Shown here in pieces: positions 38,476-45,625 of a DNA stretch of 64,000 bases. The translations under genes and the position numbers were made by a program. The stretch covers positions 3,335,244 to 3,399,243 of the forward strand of contig NC_017390.1 in assembly GCF_000026985.1 (NCBI RefSeq). The letters run 5' to 3'. Position 1 is the first letter of the stretch, and every line of letters begins with the position of its first letter. This DNA is from Erwinia pyrifoliae DSM 12163. Its GTDB lineage: Bacteria > Pseudomonadota > Gammaproteobacteria > Enterobacterales > Enterobacteriaceae. A model generated the notes under the pieces. The model was not told the DNA's origin, ran no database searches, and worked only from the letters and a program-made list of their open reading frames with translations.

Positions 38476-39066
38476 TTAGCACGCTGCCTGAGGAGGGAGT
38501 AAATGGCGCACCGCCTGCTGCCAGTCAAGGCACAATTCACCGTTAGCGGTGACCAGTTTCAGGCTATCTTGCGCCAGCGACTCATCCGGCTGTAGCTGCC
38601 AGGCCAGGTGGGCATGACTGCGTAACCAGTCGGCGATCTCAACCTGCTGTGCCGGATGACAATAAAGGCTGCCCTGTTCAGCCAGGGTTTTTGCCCGCAG
38701 CAGTTGACGTAATAGCGCCGCCAGCCGCTGTGTTTGCGGTACTTCAGTCAGCAACTGGCTAAGCGCCTGCGTCAGCACGCTGTCCATCACGTCAAGCACC
38801 TGTTCCTCCAGCTGCTGATATTGCTGCTGCCAGCTTTGCAGCAGCGTATCTGCCTGCTGCCAGAAGGCCTGCTCGGCGCGCTGTTGCGCACTCAACATCT
38901 CGGCTTCTTTCTGCCGCTCCGCTTCTTCCAGCATCGCCTGTGCCTGTTGCCGGGCCTGCTGCAGGATCTCCTGCCCCTGCTGCTGAATGCACAGCTGTGC
39001 CTGACCGATCACGGGTGCCAGATCGGCCTCCGCGTTCAGCAGGGTAATTCTTTTACGCGTCAACAT
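38476..39066 (-). CDS. hrpE: HrpE, ATPase stator (HrcL/YscL type)
   Basis: This is 196 aa from MLTRKRITLLNAEADLAPVI. A much longer frame reaches 39234 but overlaps hrpD, so the short start is preferred. The long Gln/Glu/Ala-rich coiled coil (GQEILQQARQQAQAMLEEAE) at about 30-110 is typical of the FliH/YscL stators that bind and regulate the HrcN ATPase. The C-terminal domain contains LAEQGSLYCHPAQQVEIADW. It overlaps hrpD by 7 bases. Confidence 0.88.
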   Translation of the reverse strand: MLTRKRITLLNAEADLAPVIGQAQLCIQQQGQEILQQARQQAQAMLEEAERQKEAEMLSAQQRAEQAFWQQADTLLQSWQQQYQQLEEQVLDVMDSVLTQALSQLLTEVPQTQRLAALLRQLLRAKTLAEQGSLYCHPAQQVEIADWLRSHAHLAWQLQPDESLAQDSLKLVTANGELCLDWQQAVRHLLPPQAAC

Positions 39067-39650
39067 AGTGGCTCCTGCGAGGCATACCAGAAAACCGCCT
39101 GCCACAGCGGTAGCAGACGGACAGGAAATTCGGCTATTGTCGGCAGCTGCTCCACCGCCTGTACCGCTTCTTGCGGGAAGGATAGCCGTAACCTTGGCCA
39201 GCACTGCGGCCCGGCGCGCATATTCAGCAGCCACAAACCCTTGATATCGCCCTCATCGCCGGGTAACCCGTCAAGCATGGGTAGCCACAGCCCGGGGCGC
39301 ATCCCTTGGGCAATACGCCGACACCAGCGCTGTTGTTCCGGCAGCAGCGTGGTTTGGGTACTGCCACGCCAGCACACTTCCGCCGCCAGCCTTAAAGCCA
39401 GCTGGCGTTGCGACAGCGTTAGATTGAGCCATGCCAACAGATCGCCATCGACGGGGGTAAGCGCCGTTGCCAGCTGAAGCTGCTGGCAAATCATCGCATG
39501 ATGGGTGCGGGCCAGCGCCGCCAGCCGGGTAGCCTCAAGCTGGTAAAAACTGGCCTGCCGCCACTGCGGATCGGCCGTCAGCCAGCAGTCAATGCACCAC
39601 CAGCGCAGCCAGCGTAGCCCTGCATCGTCAGCAGCGGGCATTTCACTCAT
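39060..39650 (-). CDS. hrpD: HrpD, cytoplasmic T3SS accessory protein
   Basis: This 196-aa Trp/Leu-rich protein begins MSEMPAADDAGLRWLRWWCI. It is the YscK-like cytoplasmic accessory of the Hrp sorting platform by position between hrcJ and hrpE, with little recognisable motif content. It overlaps hrcJ by 8 bases and hrpE by 7. Confidence 0.85.
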   Translation of the reverse strand: MSEMPAADDAGLRWLRWWCIDCWLTADPQWRQASFYQLEATRLAALARTHHAMICQQLQLATALTPVDGDLLAWLNLTLSQRQLALRLAAEVCWRGSTQTTLLPEQQRWCRRIAQGMRPGLWLPMLDGLPGDEGDIKGLWLLNMRAGPQCWPRLRLSFPQEAVQAVEQLPTIAEFPVRLLPLWQAVFWYASQEPLC

Positions 39651-40422
39651 CTTTCTGCCCCGGCGGCGGTTGCTGCCGTTGACGATAGCGTTGCCAGTGC
39701 GGCCAACCCAGCACGCCCGCTACCACCATCAGGATCAGCACGCCAATCATGCCGCTCAGCCAGCTTAACTGTGCCGATTGCTCTGGCGTGACCAAAAACG
39801 GACCAAAGGACACCTTCGGCGGTTTATCCTGATAACTCTCGGCGGGAACGAAGACAATCGCCAGATCTTTGTCTGACCGACCGGCCAGGCCCGGCAGGCT
39901 GCTGGCAACCATGCGCCGGATGCGCGGTTCGATAATGTCGGGGTCGAGATCGGGGCGATATTTGATAAACACCGCTGCGCTGGCGGGCTGCACCGGTTCA
40001 CCCGGCGCAATGCGCTCCGGTAGCACCACATGTACCCGGGCGACGATCACCCCGTCAATCTGACTCAGGGTCGATTCAACTTCCTGGGATAAGGCATAAA
40101 TGTAGCGCGCCCGTTCTTCCAGCGGCGTGGAGATCACGCCGTTCTTTTGGAACACCTCGCCAAGGTTGGTGCGCGCCGGTCGCGGCAAACCCGCCGCATC
40201 AAGAATATGTACCGCCCGATTTAACTCTGCGGCATCTACCATCACGGTAATACCGTCTTTATTGGCCAGTTTTTCCGCCTGGATATGATAACGACCCAGC
40301 TCCGCCGCCACTTCGTTGGCGTCGTTTTCTGTCAGACCATGATTGAGTTCGACCTGGTCATTGCAGCCGACCAGCAGCAGTACCGGCAGCAAAAGCAGTA
40401 TCTTGAAAGATAATTTAGCCAT
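39643..40422 (-). CDS. hrcJ: HrcJ, inner-membrane ring lipoprotein
   Basis: This 259-aa lipoprotein has lipobox LLVGCND (Cys about residue 20), ring-building motif 1 with LTENDANEVAAELGRYHIQA, and ring-building motif 2 with SALSQEVESTLSQIDGVIVA-like sequence (ARVHVVLPERIAPGE). A C-terminal membrane helix (SWLSGMIGVLILMVVAGVLG) and basic tail follow. It is homologous to YscJ/PrgK/FliF and forms the inner ring. It lies 6 bases after hrpB. Confidence 0.94.
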   Translation of the reverse strand: MAKLSFKILLLLPVLLLVGCNDQVELNHGLTENDANEVAAELGRYHIQAEKLANKDGITVMVDAAELNRAVHILDAAGLPRPARTNLGEVFQKNGVISTPLEERARYIYALSQEVESTLSQIDGVIVARVHVVLPERIAPGEPVQPASAAVFIKYRPDLDPDIIEPRIRRMVASSLPGLAGRSDKDLAIVFVPAESYQDKPPKVSFGPFLVTPEQSAQLSWLSGMIGVLILMVVAGVLGWPHWQRYRQRQQPPPGQKDE

Positions 40423-40428
40423 AGGGGG

Positions 40429-40791
40429 TTACTGCAAGTTGGTCAGTTTTTCCAGACTCTGTACGCCTTTGCCAACCAGTTTTGCGTTGAGCAGGCTCTC
40501 CAGATAATAGGAGGATAAGGTGCGGTTAGCGGCCATCACGCTTTGCGAATCAAGACTGCGCGAGACCTTCGCCAGCGCTCTGTCTGCCTGGTTGGCATGG
40601 CCACTGGCAGTCTCAGACAGGCTGGTGACTTTGTTTATCCAGGATTGATTGTCACTGCTTGCCGTTTTAGCGGGCGCCTGCAGCGCAGCGCTGAACCAGG
40701 AAGCATCCGCCGTGTGGCTGGCGGCAGAACTGACCTCACTATCCCCTGCGCTGACGGCGAGAGACTGGGCGTTACCGGCATTGATTTTCAT
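40429..40791 (-). CDS. hrpB: HrpB, inner rod-type T3SS protein
   Basis: This 120-aa protein has N-terminal MKINAGNAQSLAVSAGDSEV and a C-terminal helical region ending LLNAKLVGKGVQSLEKLTNL. Size and position between hrpA and hrcJ match HrpB (YscI/inner-rod type), which is secreted early and connects export apparatus and pilus (family knowledge). It is separated from hrpA by a terminator hairpin. Confidence 0.88.
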   Translation of the reverse strand: MKINAGNAQSLAVSAGDSEVSSAASHTADASWFSAALQAPAKTASSDNQSWINKVTSLSETASGHANQADRALAKVSRSLDSQSVMAANRTLSSYYLESLLNAKLVGKGVQSLEKLTNLQ

Positions 40792-40814
40792 AGCTCATCC
40801 TCATCGGCAGCGAC

Positions 40815-40852
40815 AAAAAAATCCGGGCGGAGGTTAAGCACCTGGCGCCCGG
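40815..40852 (-). terminator. Attenuator-type terminator between hrpA and hrpB
   Basis: On the minus strand, 8 bases after the hrpA stop, a stem CCGGGCG / CGCCCGG with an inner AGGT / ACCT helix is followed by TTTTTTT. It looks like a full intrinsic terminator inside the operon, which would give more hrpA than downstream mRNA. Confidence 0.85.
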
Positions 40853-40859
40853 CTAATCA

Positions 40860-41063
40860 TCAGAACTGAATAGCTTTAGCCGCGTTGTGGCCAGAGTTCA
40901 AGGACTTAGAAGCAGAGTCCATTTTGCCATCAAGGATGGAGTTCTGGGTATCCATCTTCATTTTAGACGCCTGCGCATTGGCAGACTCGGTCAGTGACTG
41001 ACCCATTGCTGATTCAAGAGTTTTAGATGCTGAACTGCTTGCGCTTGTAAGAAGACCGCTCAT
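40860..41063 (-). CDS. hrpA: HrpA, Hrp pilin
   Basis: This 67-aa pilus subunit starts MSGLLTSASSSASKTLESAM and is Ser/Ala/Lys/Met-rich and predicted helical, with the C-terminal end SKSLNSGHNAAKAIQF. The Hrp pilus is a long extracellular conduit that crosses the plant wall. It is first in its operon, directly behind a perfect hrp box, and is followed by a terminator. Confidence 0.93.
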   Translation of the reverse strand: MSGLLTSASSSASKTLESAMGQSLTESANAQASKMKMDTQNSILDGKMDSASKSLNSGHNAAKAIQF

Positions 41064-41121
41064 TTTAATCTCTCCAATTATTGAGGTTGCGTTTCAAGAA
41101 CATCACACAATGTTCGTTAAT

Positions 41122-41149
41122 TAAGTGGCGGACAGTTTCGATCGGTTCC
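41122..41149 (-). promoter_or_regulatory. hrp box, hrpA operon promoter
   Basis: On the minus strand GGAACC-N15-CCACTTA, a perfect consensus, 59 bases before hrpA. Confidence 0.95.
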
Positions 41150-41185
41150 CGTGAAACGCCATATTTTTATTTTTTTTCGCTGCGT

Positions 41186-42160
41186 TTACTGGCCGATAAC
41201 CCGGCTGGTAGCCACGTTCAATAATTTGATGCGGTGATATAGCGTGCGTAACGGAATGCCCAATTCCTGCGCCGCATCATCAATGCTGTGACCGTGACGC
41301 ACCAGGCAATCATGGATCACGTTCTTCTCAATGCGCCGCATCAGCTCTTTCAACTGCGGTCTTTCCTGCCCGCAATGACAGGAAAGACCCAGCGGCGGGA
41401 GTCCCAGCACGAAACGTTCAGCGGCGGCTTTCAGCTCGCGGATATTTCCCGGCCAGCTATAACTCAACAGGCATTCATAGTGTTCCTGAGTGATTTCGCG
41501 TGGCGCGCACTGCAGCGTGCTCGCCGCCTTTTGAATAAAAGAACGAAACAGCGGGATGATCACCTCAATGCGCGCCCGTAAAGGCTGCAATTGAATACTG
41601 ACGGTATTCAGTCGGAAATAGAGATCGCGTCGGAAACTGCCGCGCTCTACCAGGGTTAACAAAGGCGTTTGCGTGGCGACAATGACGCGCATATTGACCG
41701 GGGTAAACTGGGTTCCGCCAAGACGTTCAACGCCCCTGTTTTCCAGCACGCGGAGCATTTTTGCCTGTAGTGAAAGTGGCATGCTGTCAATCTCGTCCAA
41801 AAACAAAATACCGTTATCCGCTGCTTCCACATAGCCAGCGCGCGCCTGCCCGGCCCCGGTATAAGCACCGTTATTGATGCCAAACAGTTCGCTTTCTGCC
41901 AGCGTTTCGGGAATTGCCGCGCAGTTAACCGCAACCAATTTCCCCTTGCAGCCGGAGAGTTGATGAATTTTTCGTGCCAGCGTGTCTTTTCCGGTTCCGG
42001 TCTCCCCCTCCAGTACCAAATCAATCTTCAAAGGTGCAACTGTTTTGATCATCTCAGACAATGTGTCGTGGATATCGATGGGTTGTTCTTCTGTCAAAGA
42101 GATGTGCTCTCTCCGTCCCGGCCATGGCCGGGACGAGTGTTCACTATTCCTGATGTTCAT
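41186..42160 (-). CDS. hrpS: HrpS, sigma54-dependent activator of hrpL
   Basis: This 324-aa enhancer-binding protein lacks a receiver domain. The AAA+ core has Walker A GETGTGKDTLA and the sigma54 contact loop NNGAYTGAGQA (Phe to Tyr variant of GAFTGA). Walker B is ILFLDEIDSMPL, and LRRDLYFRLNTVSIQLQPLR also belongs to the core. The C-terminal Fis-type HTH is DDAAQELGIPLRTLYHRIKL. It activates the sigma54 promoter of hrpL and is controlled by HrpV/HrpG. The 361-base upstream region has dyads that may bind HrpY. Confidence 0.94.
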   Translation of the reverse strand: MNIRNSEHSSRPWPGRREHISLTEEQPIDIHDTLSEMIKTVAPLKIDLVLEGETGTGKDTLARKIHQLSGCKGKLVAVNCAAIPETLAESELFGINNGAYTGAGQARAGYVEAADNGILFLDEIDSMPLSLQAKMLRVLENRGVERLGGTQFTPVNMRVIVATQTPLLTLVERGSFRRDLYFRLNTVSIQLQPLRARIEVIIPLFRSFIQKAASTLQCAPREITQEHYECLLSYSWPGNIRELKAAAERFVLGLPPLGLSCHCGQERPQLKELMRRIEKNVIHDCLVRHGHSIDDAAQELGIPLRTLYHRIKLLNVATSRVIGQ

Positions 42161-42363
42161 AAAAAATTACCCCTGCCCCTATCCATTATTTTTTTTTACA
42201 TCGCTTCACTAACACAGCCCTGTTACAGCCCGAATACAAGACACAATTAATTACATTTATGCCTATAATATTTACTGTGAGTTTACGCTGCCATTAAGAA
42301 ATACCCATACTAACGTTAAGAAACCATCGTCATAGGCTGAACATTAAGTAAGGAACCTTCAGG

Positions 42364-42383
42364 GGGCAATGTAGGGATTGCCC
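42364..42383. promoter_or_regulatory. Inverted repeat upstream of hrpS (dyad A)
   Basis: GGGCAAT-gtaggg-ATTGCCC is a perfect 7-bp dyad with a 6-base spacer, ~200 bases before the hrpS start. Candidate regulator site (inference). Confidence 0.55.
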
Positions 42384-42396
42384 TACAAGCGGGTCA

Positions 42397-42431
42397 TAAA
42401 ATGGAAGCGGTTACACTCCGCGACCATTTTA
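42397..42431. promoter_or_regulatory. Long bipartite dyad upstream of hrpS (dyad B)
   Basis: TAAAATGG-aa-GCGG / CCGC-ga-CCATTTTA with a 7-base centre gives 12 paired positions and a symmetric 2+2 internal mismatch. No T-run follows on either strand, so an operator fits better than a terminator. Confidence 0.6.
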
Positions 42432-42521
42432 TACTGCTGTTTTAAATGGATTTTTTAAATATGGCGTGCTAAGAAAAATTTGCCAAAGGGGGAGGAGCCA
42501 GAGACGAATATAAGAGAATTC

Positions 42522-43163
42522 CTAAGTAATCAGACAATGACTAATGGCGTATTTCACGATGTCTGCATTGGTGGTAAACATCATTTTTTCCATTAAGCGT
42601 GCTTTATGTGTGCTGACGGTCTTATTGCTGATAGCCAGCGCTTCGGCAATGTGATTAACTCCCCTGCCGCGCGCTAACATCAGCATAATTTGCATTTCCC
42701 GCGCGGTCAGGCGTTCATGCATCGCTTCACTCGCGTGTGTGTATTCGGCAAAAACAATCTGTTCCGCCAGAACGTGGTCAATAAAGCGCTGGCCACGCGC
42801 CACGCGGTGAATAGCAGCCAGCAATGTCTCCGGGTCGTTGTCTTTAGTGATATAGCCCAGCGCACCACATTTCAGCACGCGCCGCGCAATCTGCGGCTCG
42901 CTGTACATAGTGAGTATCAGTATCGGCAGCTTTGGGTACTGTAAATGGATGCGGGTAACGAGGTCCTCGCCACAGACTCCCGGCATGCTCATATCCAGCA
43001 ACAATAAATCAACCGGCTCAACGCGCAGCCCTTCCATCACCTGAGTGCCATTCCCGGCTTCGGCTACCACCACCAAACGTTCATCCAGCGAAAATATCTG
43101 CTTCAGTCCCTCACGCATGATGACATGGTCGTCCGCTACCATCAGGCGAATATTTTTATCCAT
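42522..43163 (-). CDS. hrpY: HrpY, response regulator
   Basis: This 213-aa NarL/FixJ-type regulator has a receiver with acidic MVADDHVIMREGLKQIFSLD, phospho-acceptor Asp in VDLLLLDMSMPGVCGEDLVT and Lys in GYITKDNDPETL. The LuxR-type HTH has LTAREMQIMLMLARGRGVNH and ALAISNKTVSTHKARLMEKM. In E. amylovora and Pantoea stewartii HrpY activates hrpS (established). It is 3 bases after hrpX, in the hrpXY operon. Confidence 0.94.
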   Translation of the reverse strand: MDKNIRLMVADDHVIMREGLKQIFSLDERLVVVAEAGNGTQVMEGLRVEPVDLLLLDMSMPGVCGEDLVTRIHLQYPKLPILILTMYSEPQIARRVLKCGALGYITKDNDPETLLAAIHRVARGQRFIDHVLAEQIVFAEYTHASEAMHERLTAREMQIMLMLARGRGVNHIAEALAISNKTVSTHKARLMEKMMFTTNADIVKYAISHCLIT

Positions 43164-43166
43164 GTA

Positions 43167-44651
43167 TTATTCCATAACCTTATTATTATCATAAACTTGT
43201 ACAATAGGAATGGTTAACGATATGCGTGTACCAATGTTCACTTTACTTTCAATTTCTACACTCCCCCCCAGCATACGCCCGCGCTCTCTCATGCTCATCA
43301 GGCCAAAAGCGTTGTCTTTACTGCTCTGGCAGTCAAAACCTCTGCCGTTGTCGCGTACGGTAAGGACCACCGAGTTAGCGTGGCGAACAAGTAGAATAAT
43401 CACCTCAGAGGCGTGAGCATGGCGCGAGATATTGGTGAGAGATTCCTGTGCCACGCGAAAAGCCGCCGTAGCCTGTTCGTCATTCAGCCTGACTTCATGC
43501 TCAGGGGTAATTAAGCGACAGCAACAGCCAATATGACGGCTGATAAATTCATCCCGTAGCCATTCCAGTGCGGGCGTCAACCCCATATCTAATACGTTAG
43601 GACGCAGCCGGGTTGCCACATTACGCACCACCTGAATCGTTTTGTCCGTCAGGCCCATCAGATGCACAACGCGTTCATGCAGCAGCGGATTATCTTTGCT
43701 GAACTGGATACGCAGCATTGAGATGCCCATTCTTAGCGAGGTTAAATGTTGCCCCAGCTCATCGTGGATCTCCCGCGCGATCCGCTTACGCTCTTCTTCC
43801 CGCGAGACCTCACGCTGCCGCGCCAGCAGTCTCAGGCGCATATGTGAGTCTTCCAGCTTCCTTTCCGCATAATGGATCGCGGTAATATCGCGCCCAACCA
43901 ACATCACGGAAATCAGGGTGCCATGACGATCAAATTCAGGTACGCAACGAATATGGTTGATCACCGTCCCTGCTAACATCTTGTTGTCCGACTCCACCAG
44001 TTCTCCTTCGGCTTCCAGCTGGCTGTGCACCACCTCGCTCACCAGGCGATCGATATGCTTAACGCACGTCAGATCCCCCAGCAGTTCCCGGATCCGTCGC
44101 CCCCTCAGCTGTTCGGCCGATACGCACAGATGGCGTAATGCGGCGGGGTTGGCATACTGGCAATTCAGACTGGTATCAAAACGCACCACCATATCCGGTG
44201 AGTTCTCGACTAATACCTGGAATTCCTGTTCTCTCGCATAAGACATCTGTTCCAGATGCTTACGTTCTCGCATATCCCTTACCACGCACATACTGTATTT
44301 GCCCTCTTCATAGACAAAAGGATTTGAGCTGACTTCAACAGGTATCAGCAGGCCCTGTTTGGTTTTATGATGGGTTTCAAAGGTCAACACGCTATCGTTG
44401 CCGCCCTCGCCCATCCGCTCCCACATGGCATAAATATCTTCTTTGCTCCATGCAGGATCGATATCCGACACGGACATATTCAACAACTCATCATTGCGAT
44501 AGCCCAACATGTGGCACGACTCGTCATTGACGTAAAAGAAACGGGTTTGGCTGTCAATCAGATAGACGGCGTCTTTCACCGTATTCAATGCAAACTCGAG
44601 CAATTTGAGCGGCTCACTGCTTGCACTCACCTGTCGCTCGGAAAATTGCAT
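43167..44651 (-). CDS. hrpX: HrpX, PAS-domain sensor histidine kinase
   Basis: This 494-aa soluble kinase has PAS domain 1 at about 10-130 (LEFALNTVKDAVYLIDSQTR; HMLGYRNDELLNMSVSDIDP) and PAS domain 2 at ~140-260 (FQVLVENSPDMVVRFDTSLN). The HisKA_3 motif is KRIAREIHDELGQHLTSLRM with the phospho-His, and HATPase_c has N box NISRHAHASEVIILL and G box VRDNGRGFD. No membrane helix is visible, so the signal must be cytoplasmic. It phosphorylates HrpY. A perfect palindrome lies 15 bases upstream. Confidence 0.94.
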   Translation of the reverse strand: MQFSERQVSASSEPLKLLEFALNTVKDAVYLIDSQTRFFYVNDESCHMLGYRNDELLNMSVSDIDPAWSKEDIYAMWERMGEGGNDSVLTFETHHKTKQGLLIPVEVSSNPFVYEEGKYSMCVVRDMRERKHLEQMSYAREQEFQVLVENSPDMVVRFDTSLNCQYANPAALRHLCVSAEQLRGRRIRELLGDLTCVKHIDRLVSEVVHSQLEAEGELVESDNKMLAGTVINHIRCVPEFDRHGTLISVMLVGRDITAIHYAERKLEDSHMRLRLLARQREVSREEERKRIAREIHDELGQHLTSLRMGISMLRIQFSKDNPLLHERVVHLMGLTDKTIQVVRNVATRLRPNVLDMGLTPALEWLRDEFISRHIGCCCRLITPEHEVRLNDEQATAAFRVAQESLTNISRHAHASEVIILLVRHANSVVLTVRDNGRGFDCQSSKDNAFGLMSMRERGRMLGGSVEIESKVNIGTRISLTIPIVQVYDNNKVME

Positions 44652-44665
44652 CTCATCTCCTTTCT

Positions 44666-44680
44666 GTAAACATTGTTTAC
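44666..44680. promoter_or_regulatory. Palindrome in the hrpXY leader
   Basis: GTAAAC-att-GTTTAC is a perfect 6-bp dyad 15 bases upstream of the hrpX ATG. Candidate operator or RNA hairpin over the RBS (inference). Confidence 0.5.
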
Positions 44681-44724
44681 CCGATTAGGCTGCATATCTG
44701 CAATTTTGCAAAGTCGCATTAAGG

Positions 44725-44753
44725 CAGTGTCCAGACGGCAATACAGGACACTG
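44725..44753 (-). terminator. Hairpin between hrpL and hrpX
   Basis: CAGTGTCC / GGACACTG (8 bp, 13-base loop) lies 45 bases past the hrpL stop. It has no clear T-run, so it is a weak terminator candidate for hrpL. Confidence 0.4.
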
Positions 44754-44797
44754 TGCAATTCACTTTACGATTTAGCGAATTATCCGTCTATCCAACT

Positions 44798-45346
44798 TTA
44801 AGAAAATACTGACTGCTTCAGCGTGACGCGCGCGCGCGACAGACGTGAACGCACGGTGCCAATCGGGATATTTAAATGTGCTGCGATATCCTGATAGCTG
44901 CCGTCTTTCTCGACCAGCATGTTCATCAGACGGCGGGCATCTTCCGGCAATACGGCAATGGAATTAAGCGTCGAGTTCAGCAGGCGCTGATATTCGGTGA
45001 TATGGCTTGGATCGTCGCCCTGAGTCAGAATGATATCGTCGTCCAGCTCATCACAACGCGGCCGTCCGGACTGCAGGCGAAAATGGTTGCGTACTAAATT
45101 TAAGGCAATACCAAACACCCAGGTTTCTGGCCGTGACGCACCGGCGAATTTGTCACGGTTACGCAAAACTTCCAGCCAGGTCATTTGCTCCAGATCCTCG
45201 GCATCTTCGCGATGGGAAACGCGCTTGCGAATAAAATGATGCACGCGTCGCCCATGCTCACGAAAGATACCTTCCCAATCAATATTCAGCGGTAGCCCTT
45301 CGTTGACCGATGTGGGTTCTGTTGACTGCAGGTGAATTTCTGTCAT
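44798..45346 (-). CDS. hrpL: HrpL, ECF sigma factor of the T3SS regulon
   Basis: This 182-aa sigma factor has region 2 with DAEDLEQMTWLEVLRNRDKF and ETWVFGIALNLVRNHFRLQS. Region 4 has LPEDARRLMNMLVEKDGSYQ and IAAHLNIPIGTVRSRLSRAR. It recognises hrp boxes (GGAACC-N15/16-CCACnnA) and switches on all T3SS operons here. It is transcribed from a sigma54 promoter at 45398-45412 under HrpS. It is divergent from the hrpJ operon that it controls. Confidence 0.95.
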   Translation of the reverse strand: MTEIHLQSTEPTSVNEGLPLNIDWEGIFREHGRRVHHFIRKRVSHREDAEDLEQMTWLEVLRNRDKFAGASRPETWVFGIALNLVRNHFRLQSGRPRCDELDDDIILTQGDDPSHITEYQRLLNSTLNSIAVLPEDARRLMNMLVEKDGSYQDIAAHLNIPIGTVRSRLSRARVTLKQSVFS

Positions 45347-45397
45347 GGCTTGCTCCGTTACTCAATCAGGTGATGCCTCAGCGGCGTCATCTCTTTA

Positions 45398-45412
45398 GCA
45401 AGGCTTATGCCA
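45398..45412 (-). promoter_or_regulatory. sigma54 promoter of hrpL
   Basis: On the minus strand TGGCAT-N5-TTGC, a good -24/-12 element, lies ~52 bases before the hrpL start. It fits control by HrpS. Confidence 0.85.
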
Positions 45413-45473
45413 AACAAAAATAATCTCATAAGCTACTGATAGTAATCGTTTGCTTTTTTTAACCTTCGCCATT

Positions 45474-45493
45474 CCTGGCAACTTATTGCCAGG
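45474..45493. promoter_or_regulatory. Perfect hairpin between hrpL and hrpJ promoters
   Basis: CCTGGCAA-ctta-TTGCCAGG has 8 paired bases and a 4-base loop. It lies between the hrpL sigma54 promoter and the hrpJ hrp box, upstream of both. Possible insulator or protein site. Confidence 0.5.
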
Positions 45494-45562
45494 ATAAACG
45501 ACCAGGTTTTGCAATAAATTGCAGACGTCGTTGGCCACTTTTTTTAACAACGGCATGACCAG

Positions 45563-45590
45563 GGAACCGATGCGCTAATCGCACCACACA
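45563..45590 (+). promoter_or_regulatory. hrp box, hrpJ operon promoter
   Basis: GGAACC-N15-CCACACA matches the consensus fully. It is 35 bases before the hrpJ ATG. Confidence 0.93.
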
Positions 45591-45625
45591 GTAGCAACTG
45601 CTCTCATCATTAAAGGTTCGCCAGG

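Larger units (their letters stand above)
42161..42521. other. hrpS upstream control region
   Basis: About 360 AT-rich bases between hrpY stop and hrpS start hold the hrpS promoter. Two striking dyads are present at 42364-42383 and 42397-42431 (separate entries). No ORF is supported. Confidence 0.6.
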
